Assembly (NCBI GenBank): GCA_009103225.1
Contig: RHPI01001715.1
Location: forward strand, 810,188 to 838,820
DNA length: 28,633 nucleotides
Direction of reading: 5' to 3'
From: Chlorokybus atmophyticus
Taxonomy: Eukaryota; Streptophyta; Chlorokybophyceae; Chlorokybales; Chlorokybaceae
This document shows, piece by piece, positions 8,807-18,216 of the stretch (positions are counted from its first letter, which is position 1; each line of letters starts with the position of its first letter). The notes below the pieces were generated by a model. The model did not search any database, was not told where the DNA came from, and saw only the letters and a program-made list of their open reading frames with translations. The position numbers were made by a program, and so were the translations under genes.

Positions 8807-10614
8807 TTAACGTTGGTGAGGAGGACCGTTGGTGCGGCAATCGTCGCACCAGTACTCCTCCATGGGTATTGCGTCCAATGGGGGCTCCAGACAGTAGCAA
8901 TGCAGGCCCTTGTTGCAACCATTGCTGAGCATCATGAGTGCGTCGTCGCCGGCACTGCCGCAGCGTTCACAGCGTGTGCTGCGGGCAGGGCGAGGGTGGT
9001 GGATGCGCGCGAAGCCCGCTATGTAAGGAAGGTGACATGGCACGCAGTTCACCATGTTGTCTTTCAACCTCTCTCCATTCTGACCAAAGAGGTCCAGCAC
9101 TCCTGTGGGGTACACCTTGAGTACCTTGTAGACGGTGCGGCCCACGAAGGTGTCGAGCGTGTCTTTGGTGACTGTCATGCGGTAGGCAAAGTCCCCTGTT
9201 GAAACCGCTGTTGGCGCTCCTTGTAGAAGCCGCTCCGCACGCGCTCGTAGCGCAGGGTGTCGCGGTGCTGTGCGATGCGCAGGTTGTTGAAGGCCACCAG
9301 GACGGTGTGCTCGAATAGCGTGGCGCGTGTGGTAATGGTTGTGGTGCATCCAGTCGGGATCGTCGAGGTTGTTCACCACACGGTCTACTTCCTGCTGTGC
9401 ACGAAAGGGAAGCAATGGCGGACGCGCGAACAGCAAGTAGTATGGGCTGTACTCGTGCAGAGCCGCCTGCTTTGACAATTGGTAACCAAGAGCCACCCAC
9501 GGAAGGTGGTCGTCCCAGGTGTTCTCCTTATACTCCAGCACGTACTGACGGAGTGCCTTCTTGATAGTCTGTACTGTCCGCTCGGCGAGACCGTCGGCTT
9601 GAAGGTGGTCGCGCGAAGTACGGCGATGATCAATGTAGCATCTGTCCAGCAGGGTGTCGAACTCTCCTCTGAATTTAATGCTCTGGTTGGTGATGACCTC
9701 AGCGCAGCTGCCAACCCGGCTGGGGACATGGGAGAGGAAGGGTTGAGACACCCCCCTGTTGCTCTTATTGGGTAATGGCACCAGCTCCACCCATTTGGGG
9801 AAGTGCTCGATTATGACCAGGATGTAGCGGTTGCCCCGTGCCGAGGGTGCCAAGTCCCAAGATGTCGAATCCCCAGCGATATAACAGCCCAAAGATGGGG
9901 AGAAGGTGCAAAGTGGCGCTGCGTGTGTTGGGCTGGCGCCGCCATGTCACACTGCTGGCAGCGATCAACGAACCCCTGCACCTGTTTGAACAGCCCATAC
10001 CACCAATATTGCGCCCTCACCAGGCTGAAGGTACGCTTGACACCGAAGTGTCCAAGCTCAGTGTGGAGGGCAGCGATGATGCCCTTGCGTGTGGCTAGTG
10101 TTGGCACCTCCTTGTCCTCGACTTGGACGCGGCGGTACACCTTGTCATCCGCCCACCGATAGTGGCGGATGCGTTGACTGACACGATCTTTCTCTCGTGC
10201 ACTCATGTTGGAGGGAAGTTGGCCACTTTGAAGAAAGGAGAGTGATGACTTGTTCAGCCACGAAATCTGCTTGATGCCGGTGGGTGCCAGCTCGGTGTTG
10301 TCGACTTCGATGTCGACCGCGTGGACGTCCCCCAAGGGTGTGATCACTGTGGGGTCGGTAAACTTAAGGGCAGGAATCTCCTTTGTCGCTGAGGTGGTGT
10401 TGATCCGGCGCCCTGACCGTAATGCGGCAACAGCAAACATGGCCGCCACGGTGGGAGCTGCTGCTGCGGGGCCGAGCTCGTGCCGAACATCCGGTTGCAT
10501 TGTTGGTGCTGCGGTGAGGGTTGCGACTGAGGCCATCAGCATCCTGGTTGGTGAGGCCGGCGCGGTGGTCGATCTTGAAGTCATACTCCTGCAACAATTG
10601 GGCCCAGCGAGCAA
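8807..10614 (-). pseudogene. Gypsy-2 integrase with C-terminal PHD finger
   Basis: Would insert element DNA into the chromosome. The N-terminal zinc-binding domain is visible as LHTELGHFGVKRTF followed by VDRCQQCD (HHCC, about 10065-9945). The core shows the first Asp in YRWGFDILGL, the second position as EVITNQSIKFRGEF (codon 9686-9688, Asn instead of Asp), and the Glu in QADGLAERTVQTIKK. A basic C-terminal region (VGRTVYKVLKVYPTGVLDLF, DNMVNCVPCHLP) leads into a PHD finger at 8971-8837. Frames shift near 9870 and there is a compensated double shift at about 9310-9200; otherwise 361 codons stay open to 8807. The Asp-to-Asn change would disable catalysis. No chromodomain is present. Confidence 0.85.
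8837..8971 (-). other. PHD finger at integrase C-terminus
   Basis: Cys4-His-Cys3-type zinc finger, usually a reader of histone H3 tails in the nucleus. Visible ligands are CERC, the Cys of NGC, LHCYC, and the closing YWCDDC, with the conserved LEPPLDAIP loop. One expected Cys is Ser (codon 8924-8926), and two Asp positions of the typical CDGCD motif are Asn (8912-8914 and 8921-8923). Spacing and the PPL loop argue against a RING or LIM domain. It is the last domain of the frame, where chromoviruses carry a chromodomain, so I infer a role in target-site choice. Confidence 0.82.
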
Positions 10615-12120
10615 GTTTCCCTGTCAGATGTTGGTTGGTCATCAACCACTTAAATGGCCGATAATTGATGATCAGCTGAAAATTGTCGACCAAAGAGGAA
10701 AGGTTTGAAGAAGGAGATAGCCCATACTGCAGCGAGGCACCACCCCTCGTAGCTGCTGTGGTTGGCCTCAGCGCTGTTGTTGCTTCCGCTGGCGTACGAC
10801 ACCACCCGCTCCTTCTTGTTCTCATCGTGCTGTACCAGCACAGCCCCCATCCCAAGCTTGCTCCAGTTGGTGTGGAGGATGAAGGGCTTGTTGTAGTCAG
10901 GATGTTGCAGGATGGGAGCGGTGGTGAGCCTGCCCTTTAGCTCCTCAAACGCCTGCTGTAGTGGCTTCTTCCACGCAAACTCCACCTCTTTCTTCAGAAG
11001 CTCGTTGAGGGGTCGCGCGATCTTTACAAAGTTCTTCACGAAACGGCGATAGTAGTTGGCAAGGCCCAGAAAGGCACGCAGACGCGTAAGGTCTGTGGGA
11101 GCAGGGATAGCCACCAAAGCCTCCACCTTTGCCTGCTGTACGTACACACTGTGGGGCACAATCATGTGCCCTAGGTAGGGTACCTTGCAAGTGAAGAAGG
11201 TGCACTTGTTGGGGTGCACTGTCATTCCCACCCCCTTGGTCTTTCGAGCAATTTCTCGATGTGCTGCAGGTGTTCGTCGTTACTGCGACTGAAGATGAGC
11301 ATGTCGTCAATGTAGCATCGCTGGAAGTCCAGCCTCTTCAAGGCTTTGTCCATGACGCGCTGGAACTTGGCAGGAGCGTTCTTCAGTCCAAAGGGCATGA
11401 CCTTCCACTGGTACAGCTGTCGGTTGCCCCAGAAAGAGGTCTTATGCTTGTCCTCCTCCTTGATGGCGATTTGGTTGTACCCTTGTCGCATATCCAAGAT
11501 GCTGAAGACGGTGTAGTCTCCTACATCATCAATGATACCCTCTGCAGTAGGCATTGGATACCTGTCTTGTTTGGTCTTGTTGTTGAGGGGGCAATAGTCG
11601 ACGCACATGCGCCGGTCTGTCCAGTTGTCTGCTGAATCCTGCTTCAGGGGCATGACGGTCGCGGCCGCAAAGTCCGATGTGGACTACTCAATGAGGCTTG
11701 CATCTAGCAGAGCCTTGCACCTCTGCTCCACCAAGTCTTTTTCAAACTTGGAGTCGGTACTGTCGTCGAAACACCGGTTCAATGTCCACCGACTCGATGA
11801 CCATCTGGTAAACTGAGCAAATGCCCAGTTCCTTTACGCTGAAACTGAACTGCCTTCTCCACTTGTTGAGAAGAGCCTCCAGTTGTTCTCGCGTCTGGCC
11901 GGTAGCCAGTGGTCCAATGACTTGGGACCGAGAGGTGGCATTGGCGACTACTGGGATGTCCTCTACAGTGACTGATGCCTGCTCCTCCATACGGGCGATT
12001 TTAAGGGCGGTGTGTGCCGCTTTGGTCTTTTGCACGCGATCGGCCCACCCCCGCGCAAGGTGTTCGAGCTTCTGGAAGGACACATGGCAGTCTTGAAGAG
12101 CAAAGCACATTTTCAATAAC
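10530..12120 (-). pseudogene. Gypsy-2 reverse transcriptase and RNase H
   Basis: Polymerase core of the element. A linker after the methyltransferase (FSFSVKELGICSVYQMVIES, FRRQYRL) enters RT. RRMCVDYCPLNNKTKQDRYP and VFSILDMRQGYNQIAI hold motif A with its Asp. KVMPFGLKNAPAKFQRVM follows, then RCYIDDMLIFSRS with YIDD (11303-11314). FLGLANYYRRFVKNF is the connection. RNase H opens with FILHTNWSKLGMGAVLVQ, where the first catalytic Asp is Asn (codon 10866-10868), and ends near HRAGLTNQDADGLSRNP (about 10585-10535). Frames change near 11750, 11225 and 10650, and a TAG lies near 11680. Length and order are normal for Ty3/gypsy. Confidence 0.9.
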
Positions 12121-13170
12121 CATACCATGCTGTTCTTATTCATGGCGCGTCCCAACAATTGGCATTGCTTACTGTCGGTCAGCGTGGAACCTGTGATACT
12201 GCCTACAGAGAAGCCCATGGCGCGTTCGCGCTCACGTGCATTGGGTTCCTCCGGCTGGCCTAGGTTGGAATCCAACACCATGCATGCACCATGGTTGCGG
12301 AAGGCGTATGATCCTGGGTAAGACACCAGAGTGGGGAGCGCACGACGTGGTTGACCAGGCTGGTTGCACTGGTACAAGTGCTGGTGATCGTGTTGAGTGA
12401 CCAGTTGTGCTTTGCACCCAGAGGATAGCGTCGATGGCCAGATCTCGTGGACGACTGCTGTGCAGATATTCAGCAGCAAAGAGATCTTCAACTGTTGCTA
12501 GGTTGGTCCACTTGGTGCGGACGCAATGAGCACGGGATCCATGCCGCGCTGCATTAATTCTGAGAGGATGTCCCAGTAAGGAACACACCTGTTGGAAGCT
12601 GTTGGCCATGTGATGGCGCTTATCGTCCTCGGAGTGCACATTTTCGATGATGTATCCTGGAGGCCTAAACAGCTGGCTGCTGTGCAGGATTTTGATGACA
12701 CGCATTGGTTCCCAGAACAGTCGTGAGTGAGGATTAGCGAGTCCTTGGCCGCTGCCTGCTCAGGAGTGTCCTCAACACTCCCATCCTGCTATCAGCAGGT
12801 CAATGTTGCCCACCGCTAGGAGGTGATCCGCAGTGATCAAATGGATGTTCTGTGGTAGTGCCTTCAGACTGCCTTGCCGTGCCAAAAGCGGCAGTCGCTG
12901 CGGGTAGCATTTGTGTCAGTGGCGCAGGTGGTGGCCCAGGGCAATCTGTGCGTGTGGATTAGGGTCACAGTAGAAGTACTTGATGACCGTCGCGCTGGTG
13001 TTGAGGACAGCGGCGAGGCCACTACCTATTCCTCCAAACAGTTTTAACACGGTGATGCCTTGTTGGCGATGGAATACGTGAAACTCCACTACTTCAGTGG
13101 CCACCTGGTGTTGTTCCTGGACAGCAGCTTGGTCCTTGTAGAGAGGGAACCGAAGTGAGCCGTGGTCTGG
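12120..13170 (-). pseudogene. C5 cytosine DNA methyltransferase domain within Gypsy-2 pol
   Basis: Would transfer a methyl group from S-adenosylmethionine to C5 of cytosine in DNA. Motifs run in the standard, unpermuted order. VLKLFGGIGSGLAAVL (about 13050-13003) is motif I, the cofactor loop. NIDLLIAGWEC (12806-12775) ends with the catalytic Cys of motif IV, with Glu where Pro-Cys is usual. RPPGYIIENV (12666-12637) is motif VI. GSRAH then TKWTNL (about 12545-12500) is motif VIII. ARERERAMGF (about 12240-12210) and QLLGRAMN (12161-12138) are motifs IX and X. The domain is about 330 residues, normal for a catalytic domain without regulatory parts. TGA stops interrupt it at 12916, 12772 (directly after the catalytic Cys) and 12760, and the frame shifts near 12440. 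The DNMT3/DRM-like reading of motif VIII is tentative. It lies between protease and RT, so it would be made as part of the polyprotein. Confidence 0.9.
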
Positions 13171-13380
13171 TCAGTAGTAGATGTGCAACCACCTGTGCGC
13201 GCCAGCGGCGTTCCGCTGATTTGTGGTAAGCCACTTCTTCAGTGGCATTTTTTTGAGACTCGTCGTATGGGATAGGAGAGACTTGGTCCGGGTTGTGGGT
13301 GACCACCGCAAGTGATCTGTCAGTGGTTGTCGAACCCGACCTGTGGGTGGCTGTCGCTGCTGACCTGTTAGTGGTTGCCG

Positions 13381-14180
13381 ACAACGACATAGGTGGCTGT
13401 TGCAGCTGACTACCGGTGGGAACGAGTGCGAGCTACCAGTTCGAGAGGCAGATATCCTTGAACCTCTCCGTCCTCCTCATCCCAATGAGGACGAAACCAT
13501 GCCTTCTTTGTCCACCAGTCCAGCCTTATGCCGACAGGGCAGTTGAATTCCTGTCTCAACAACAGGTCGAAAGATCCTGATCAAATGACCACACACTTCT
13601 GTATGACCTCGATGCTGTGGGACGGGTCCACTCCTGTCAAGCGCATGCAGAGGGCTTGCTTGGTTATGCCAATCACTTTGTTACGGATGCCGGTTGCGGT
13701 GTCGAGTACGTATGGGCACGGCATCAGCTCAGCGCTGGTGATGTCAAGGTCGCGTGCGAGGTAACGTTCGATGATGACAGGCTGGGCTCCAGAGTCTAGC
13801 ATTACACGCTTGGGTGCTCGTCCATTGATCGTGACATACTTGGTTTGGCTGGCAATCATGGCTGCATTGGCGTGGATGCGCAGCCGCTTGAATCGTCGCT
13901 AGCGTGTGCGTGGGGTGTTTGTTGCTGCGATCTCCTCCGATGGTGTCGAGCGCAGTGCGGCAAGCGCCCCTCGACCAGCTGGGTCTTGAGCACCTCCTTG
14001 ACCGCGGCTTGGCCCAAACCATCATTTTCTTGGCTGTTAATAAACACGATGTGGCCTGGGTGCTGGCGGTGCTGCCTGTGGCTGCCCTGGTTGTGGCGCA
14101 GAGGAATTGCGTCTCTGTGTGGCAGGGGTCATTCCTGGCGGCGTAGCCAGTGGCTGTTGGGGAAACCTGTTGAGAGTCAT
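13381..14180 (-). pseudogene. Gypsy-2 aspartic protease
   Basis: Would cut the polyprotein. RVMLDSGAQPVIIERYLARD (about 13808-13749) carries the D-S-G catalytic triad of retropepsins. LVLDTATG-like sequence and a second hydrophobic segment follow, then, through a TGA at 13581, FDLLLRQEFNCPVGIRLDWW and WFRPHWDEEDGEVQGYLP, the C-terminal part of such proteases. Upstream is a Pro/Gln-rich lead (RFPQQPLATPPGM, 14177 downward) with frame changes near 14045 and 13858. The region between the protease end (13381) and methyltransferase motif I has no recognised domain. Confidence 0.8.
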
Positions 14181-14199
14181 TCCTACATACGATCAGCAT

Positions 14200-14561
14200 C
14201 GACCCTCCACACAGGAGTAGAAGGTCGTAAGGATGAGCACTAGGTCCGGACTTAGCAAGATGGCGTCGTCGGACCAGACTCCGGACTCCAGACTGGAGCC
14301 TTACTAACTGCTTCGTATCTCCGCGTATACTTACTCATATTAGGCGTGTAAGAGCTTGTTGAAAAGCTCTGGTTGTAAGGAAGACAACACAGCTTAAAGC
14401 GCGTCAAAAGGCTGAGTATAGCTTACGCAGTGCTTGCAAACGTAGACGTGTGTGTAACTGGCTGGTTTAAGAACCAGCGGACAACTTGTAATAGATGAAT
14501 GTGATGTGACTTGTGTATGCTCTGGTGGCGGTAGCTCTGCCTTTGTGCATCCATGCTTGCC
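14200..14561 (-). other. Non-coding gap between ORF X and protease
   Basis: About 360 bp with stops in all frames, inside what should be a continuous gag-pol region. On - it contains GAGTAAGTATACG (a good splice-donor match, GTAAGT) and, about 120 bp on, a pyrimidine-bearing stretch ending TATGTAG before the protease lead. It might be an intron, an internal promoter for pol, or the site of a lost segment. Similarity to the element ends was not seen. Confidence 0.4.
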
Positions 14562-16462
14562 TCAGCTACATGTGCATGCTAGTGCTTCAACAAAACTTTG
14601 GAGGCCCGGGTGTTTGTGGGCTCGCCTCCCGTGCAGCCCGTTCTTCCACATAAGTCCAGCGTACTGCATGAGCTCCCTAACCAGTGTACCTTCCCATGCG
14701 GCTGTTGGGTTGTTGACCACGTCACTCCAGCAGTGATTCTGAGGCATGGGCTGGAGATACACTGCGCGCAGGAGCCGCGCTCTTATGTCGTGGGTGATGG
14801 TGGGAACCCTTGGGATCCCTGCCATGTAGGCATCCCATCTGCCATTGACCACTCCCACTTCCAACACCGTTGTTGCTCGCGCTCGCACACAGTGAGGTAA
14901 ACCTCTGGTTGTCGGACATGCTGCTCATAAGCAGCTGCGATGCGTCTGCGTTGCCGCACTGCTTCCACCCCTGGCAACCTCAGCATGGCCTCTTGTGCTC
15001 CTTTTAAGGTGTCAGTGGCTGCCGAGGCAACCGCGTCATAGGCTTGCCGTAGCGAGGGCAGGAAGGCGTCCAACCAAAACAATCTGGTGCCGAATGCGAA
15101 CAGGGGAATTGCAGGGTGATTGGTGACTAGCCAAGTCACCAGTCTTGCTCGAGCTGCATTACCACCTTCCCGCATCCCCAACATCCGTCTCAGGCCGATG
15201 CTTTCTTGTCGGTGCAGCATGGTTGCTTGTCGCAACAAGGCAGTGCGAAGTTGCTGTTCTCCAATTGAACCTGCTCCATCTCGTTGTGTCCACCCTTGCG
15301 GTGTGAGGTAGCCTGGATCCCGTTAATCTTCAGGCAAGTCTTCCAACAACTGGTTTGTTGGGCCAGCGCTTTCGTTTAGTCACTGTCGGGCCCACCGACA
15401 AGAGGTGTCGTACTGGATAATGGGCCAGCGATTGTGGGTTGAAAAACGCCAGCGCGAGCATCGGCAAGGGCTTGTGCTCTTGCGTCGATTGCTTCTGATT
15501 GGTCCTGTCGCCAGGTGAATGCCTGTTCAAGCGCGGTGTAGCGCTCATGAAGTTGAACGGTATTTAGGGGCCTCAGTGCTTCGCTGTCACCCATAGGCAT
15601 GTCGGCTGTATCAGCGATGTGCTGCTGTACGTTGGGTTGCCGATCCCAACACGTGTTTAGTGGGCTGGGCTCAAAGGGTTCATGATGAACTGGTGCGGGT
15701 TGGCGTGGCGCCGTCTGCATGTCGTCATGCAGAGTTCAGAACACCTGTAGTGCCAGCTCCAGTACAACAGGTGTTCTGACTACGAAAACACGGTCTCGCA
15801 TGGGAGGCGCCGTGCCGGCAAGGATTTCATCCTCCAGCTGCCGCTGAGTCTGTACCGGCAGCGTGTGATATTCAGGCAGTAGGAAGACTCGATCATTGCG
15901 TTCAACGCGTGTTGTGCGCTCCCCTCCGCGCTCTGAAGCAATGGTAGTGGGATCTGCTCCACGCATGATGGTCTCCCAAGCACGCTCAGCTTGCTGACCT
16001 CGCGGGACAGCTTGAGTGACGTCGAGGGCGGGCAATGTAGCTGCGCTTGTCGCTGCGGTGGCAGCAGGCTTGACGATGGCACTGCCGGTGGTGGCAAGAG
16101 TGCCGCTCAATGGGGCGAGGGTGGTCTCAACGCTTGCTGACACAGGGTGGTCCTGCAGTTGGAGCGGGACTGGTGCGACCTACTGCTGCAGGGTCGGTGA
16201 CAGCAGTGGCTATTGCCTGCGTGCTCACCAGTGTTGGCGCGATGTGCTCACTGGTACACCAACTTCTTGTGAAATTGGAGCAGTTGCTGCTAATGTTGAC
16301 GGAGTCGACGTCGTAGCCGGTGTAACTTTTGCTGCGGGTGCAGCACTACTGGTGGCTTCAGAGGAGGTAGCTGTTGACGATGTTGCGGTTTCCCCTCAAA
16401 CTCGTCGCAATGGTTGAATACGCGACGGAGTGCTGGTATCTCTCGTGCGCTTTGGAGCCATC
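14562..16462 (-). pseudogene. ORF X: unrecognised second ORF of Gypsy-2
   Basis: I do not recognise this protein. An ATG at 16462, about 10 bp after the gag stop, begins MAPKRTRDTSTPSRI and leads into a long Ser/Thr/Ala/Pro-rich region (to about 16000). A structured part follows: NDRVFLLPEYHTLP, LHERYTALEQAFTWRQDQSE (helical), GLRRMLGMREGGNAARARLV, FAFGTRLFWLDAFLPSLRQA, RQRRRIAAAYEQHVRQPEVY, and finally RLLRAVYLQPMPQNHCWSDV and ELMQYAGLMWKNGL. Roughly 600 codons in all. Stops and shifts occur near 16400, 16200, 15736, 15376, 15335 and 14880. No signal peptide or clear membrane span was seen, so an envelope role is not supported. A second structural or nucleic-acid-binding protein is possible, but that is a guess. 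Confidence 0.55.
15736..15779. repeat. 13-bp hairpin at an ORF X stop
   Basis: TCAGAACACCTGT (15736-15748) and its exact reverse complement (15767-15779) flank an 18-base loop, at the point where one frame of ORF X ends and the next begins. It may be chance or a small fold-back that broke the frame. Confidence 0.6.
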
Positions 16463-16470
16463 AGTGCCCA

Positions 16471-18216
16471 CTAGGCAGAGTAACAGGCGCGGTAGTCCTG
16501 CTCTTTGTCTTCCTCTAAGCGTGCCATACGCGCCATAAGGGCAGCCATATGGTCATCAGCTGGCGGGTTGGCTGGAGCCTTGGCGGCAACAGCAGCAGCG
16601 CGCGGACGTCCTTCCAGTCCCTTACGCTGAGGAGGGCGATTCTTCCCCCTATAGCCTTGCTCTTCGTTGCGAGCGTTGGCGTAGTTGTTGGTGTTGTTAT
16701 GGCCTCCGGTGTGATTGCTGTTGTAGCCGCCAGAGTTGTTGCCATTGTGGCCTCCAGTGTTGTTGCTGTTGTAGCCACCAGAGTTGTTGCCGTTGTAGGT
16801 GACGAGTCTCAAACTAGGGAACTTGAGCCAGCAAACTAACTTCAAGTGGCCTGTCTTGTGACAGTAGTCGCAGACCAGAGTTGAGTACTCTTCGGTGCAC
16901 TCCTTTTTGTAGTGCCCATGCCGTCCACAACGACGACACAGCACAGGGGCAGGCAAAGCAGCATGCGCTGACCGTTTCCCTTTGTCGCGTGCTGGTGGAG
17001 CGTCCCGGCCACGTTCGCAGTGAGGAGGCTCGACAGTTGTGCTGGCATCAGGCCGTAAGGCGCTGCGGTTGGTGTCCAGCACTGCCTTCCCATACACCAA
17101 GCGCTTATGGATGGCTTGTGCAGTGTCGAAAGCTTCTTTGAGCGTGTAGCCAAGGGGTCTGCTGTAGTTTCGGGTCATCGCGCGTCGACTCGCTCAAGGT
17201 GGCATCCAACTCACTGACATATACCACTGCAGCAGCCTCGTCATTAACAATCTTGTAGTCAGTGTCCTTCAACAGACCTTCCAGTCTGGAGTACAGGCGT
17301 CGAGGGTCCTCATTGGGCTTGCATCGGAATCGCCTTAACTTCTCCACTTTGCTAGTGGTCTGCGGTGGGAGGGTGCAACGAAGTGCAGCGTATAGATCCT
17401 TGAGTGGAGAGTCAGAGATGGCAGCACCTACAGTGATGGCTGGTGCGCGCACTGCAACTGACCCGAGGGTGAAAGCACTGCCTCCCGCACGAGAGCCAGG
17501 TGTTGCCATAGGTGAGGGTGTGCCCACCTCAACGGCTGCAGTTCGTTGTTCTTCAAGGATGGCAGCGGAACGGTTAAGGATCCCGGCCCGTCGTGCGGCC
17601 GTCTTGATCTCAACCTCTGCAAGGGTCAGGTTGACGATCACCAACTCACGTTCCTACTTCTCTGCTCTGTCAATGGCTGCCGTTATAAACAACTCGGTGA
17701 CTGCAGCGGGAGTGGCAGGTGGAAAGACGGCTGCTGGACTGTGCCGTGACGCAGATGCTATGGTACTGGCGAGCTCGCCATAGCCATCAACTCGATGCAG
17801 TTCAGCAATTTTCAGACATTATGTGCTTTATGGTCCAGATACTCAGCAGCAATGTGAAAAGAGATCTCATCTGACGAGTCTTTATTCTTCAGAGCCTGCT
17901 GTCGCATCTTGGAGTAGAACTTGATGATGTATTTGTCCAGCGAGGTAGTGCCAACACGTCCGGAGAAACGCAGGGACGTGGTTGAGCTGGAAGACTTCAT
18001 CTCGTAGTCATAGTCGTTCTGTCGGGTGAGAGTGGGGAAGCTCGATGTCGTGGAGTGGACAGGAACATGATTGAAGTCGGAGACAGCACGTGAGCCTCTG
18101 CTGCTACAATCGTTGCTCCCGTCAATGGTCCGCTCGTAGTTGAGGTTGGAGGTTGGGCTCCAGCTACTGAGGTCACCCTCGTCTATTGGAGAGAACGGGT
18201 GGGCCTGCTCATACAG
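16471..18216 (-). pseudogene. Gypsy-2 gag with two zinc knuckles
   Basis: Structural protein of the virus-like particle, binding genomic RNA. The capsid part begins with LRFSGRVGTTSLDKYIIKFY (about 17970-17911) and continues with LRRFRCKPNEDPRRLYSRLE near 17330-17270, both gag-like. Two CCHC knuckles with C-x2-C-x4-H-x4-C spacing follow: CRRCGRHGHYKKEC (16938-16897) and CDYCHKTGHLKLVC (16872-16831). Then come a Gly/Asn repeat tract (16797-16702) and a basic stretch to the stop at 16471. The frame is broken by a TAG near 17810, further stops between 17800 and 17650, and a shift near 17180. The first Met in the capsid frame is at 18000, but the frame is open back to 18216. ORF X follows after about 10 bp. 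Confidence 0.85.
16702..16797 (-). repeat. Four 24-bp coding repeats in gag
   Basis: Encodes four tandem copies of an 8-residue unit [Y/H]-N-x-N-N/H-[S/T]-G-G, directly after the second zinc knuckle. The codons differ between units, so the peptide pattern is better kept than the DNA. A flexible Gly/Asn tail of this type could bind RNA or form condensates, but that is inference. Confidence 0.85.

Noticed and set aside
8813-9202. 129-codon + frame over the integrase end
   Set aside because: Shadow of the - strand integrase-PHD gene; no motif of its own.
16016-16839. Val/Ala-rich + strand frames resembling membrane segments
   Set aside because: Antisense of the Ala/Ser/Thr-rich part of ORF X and of the Asn/Gly repeats of gag.
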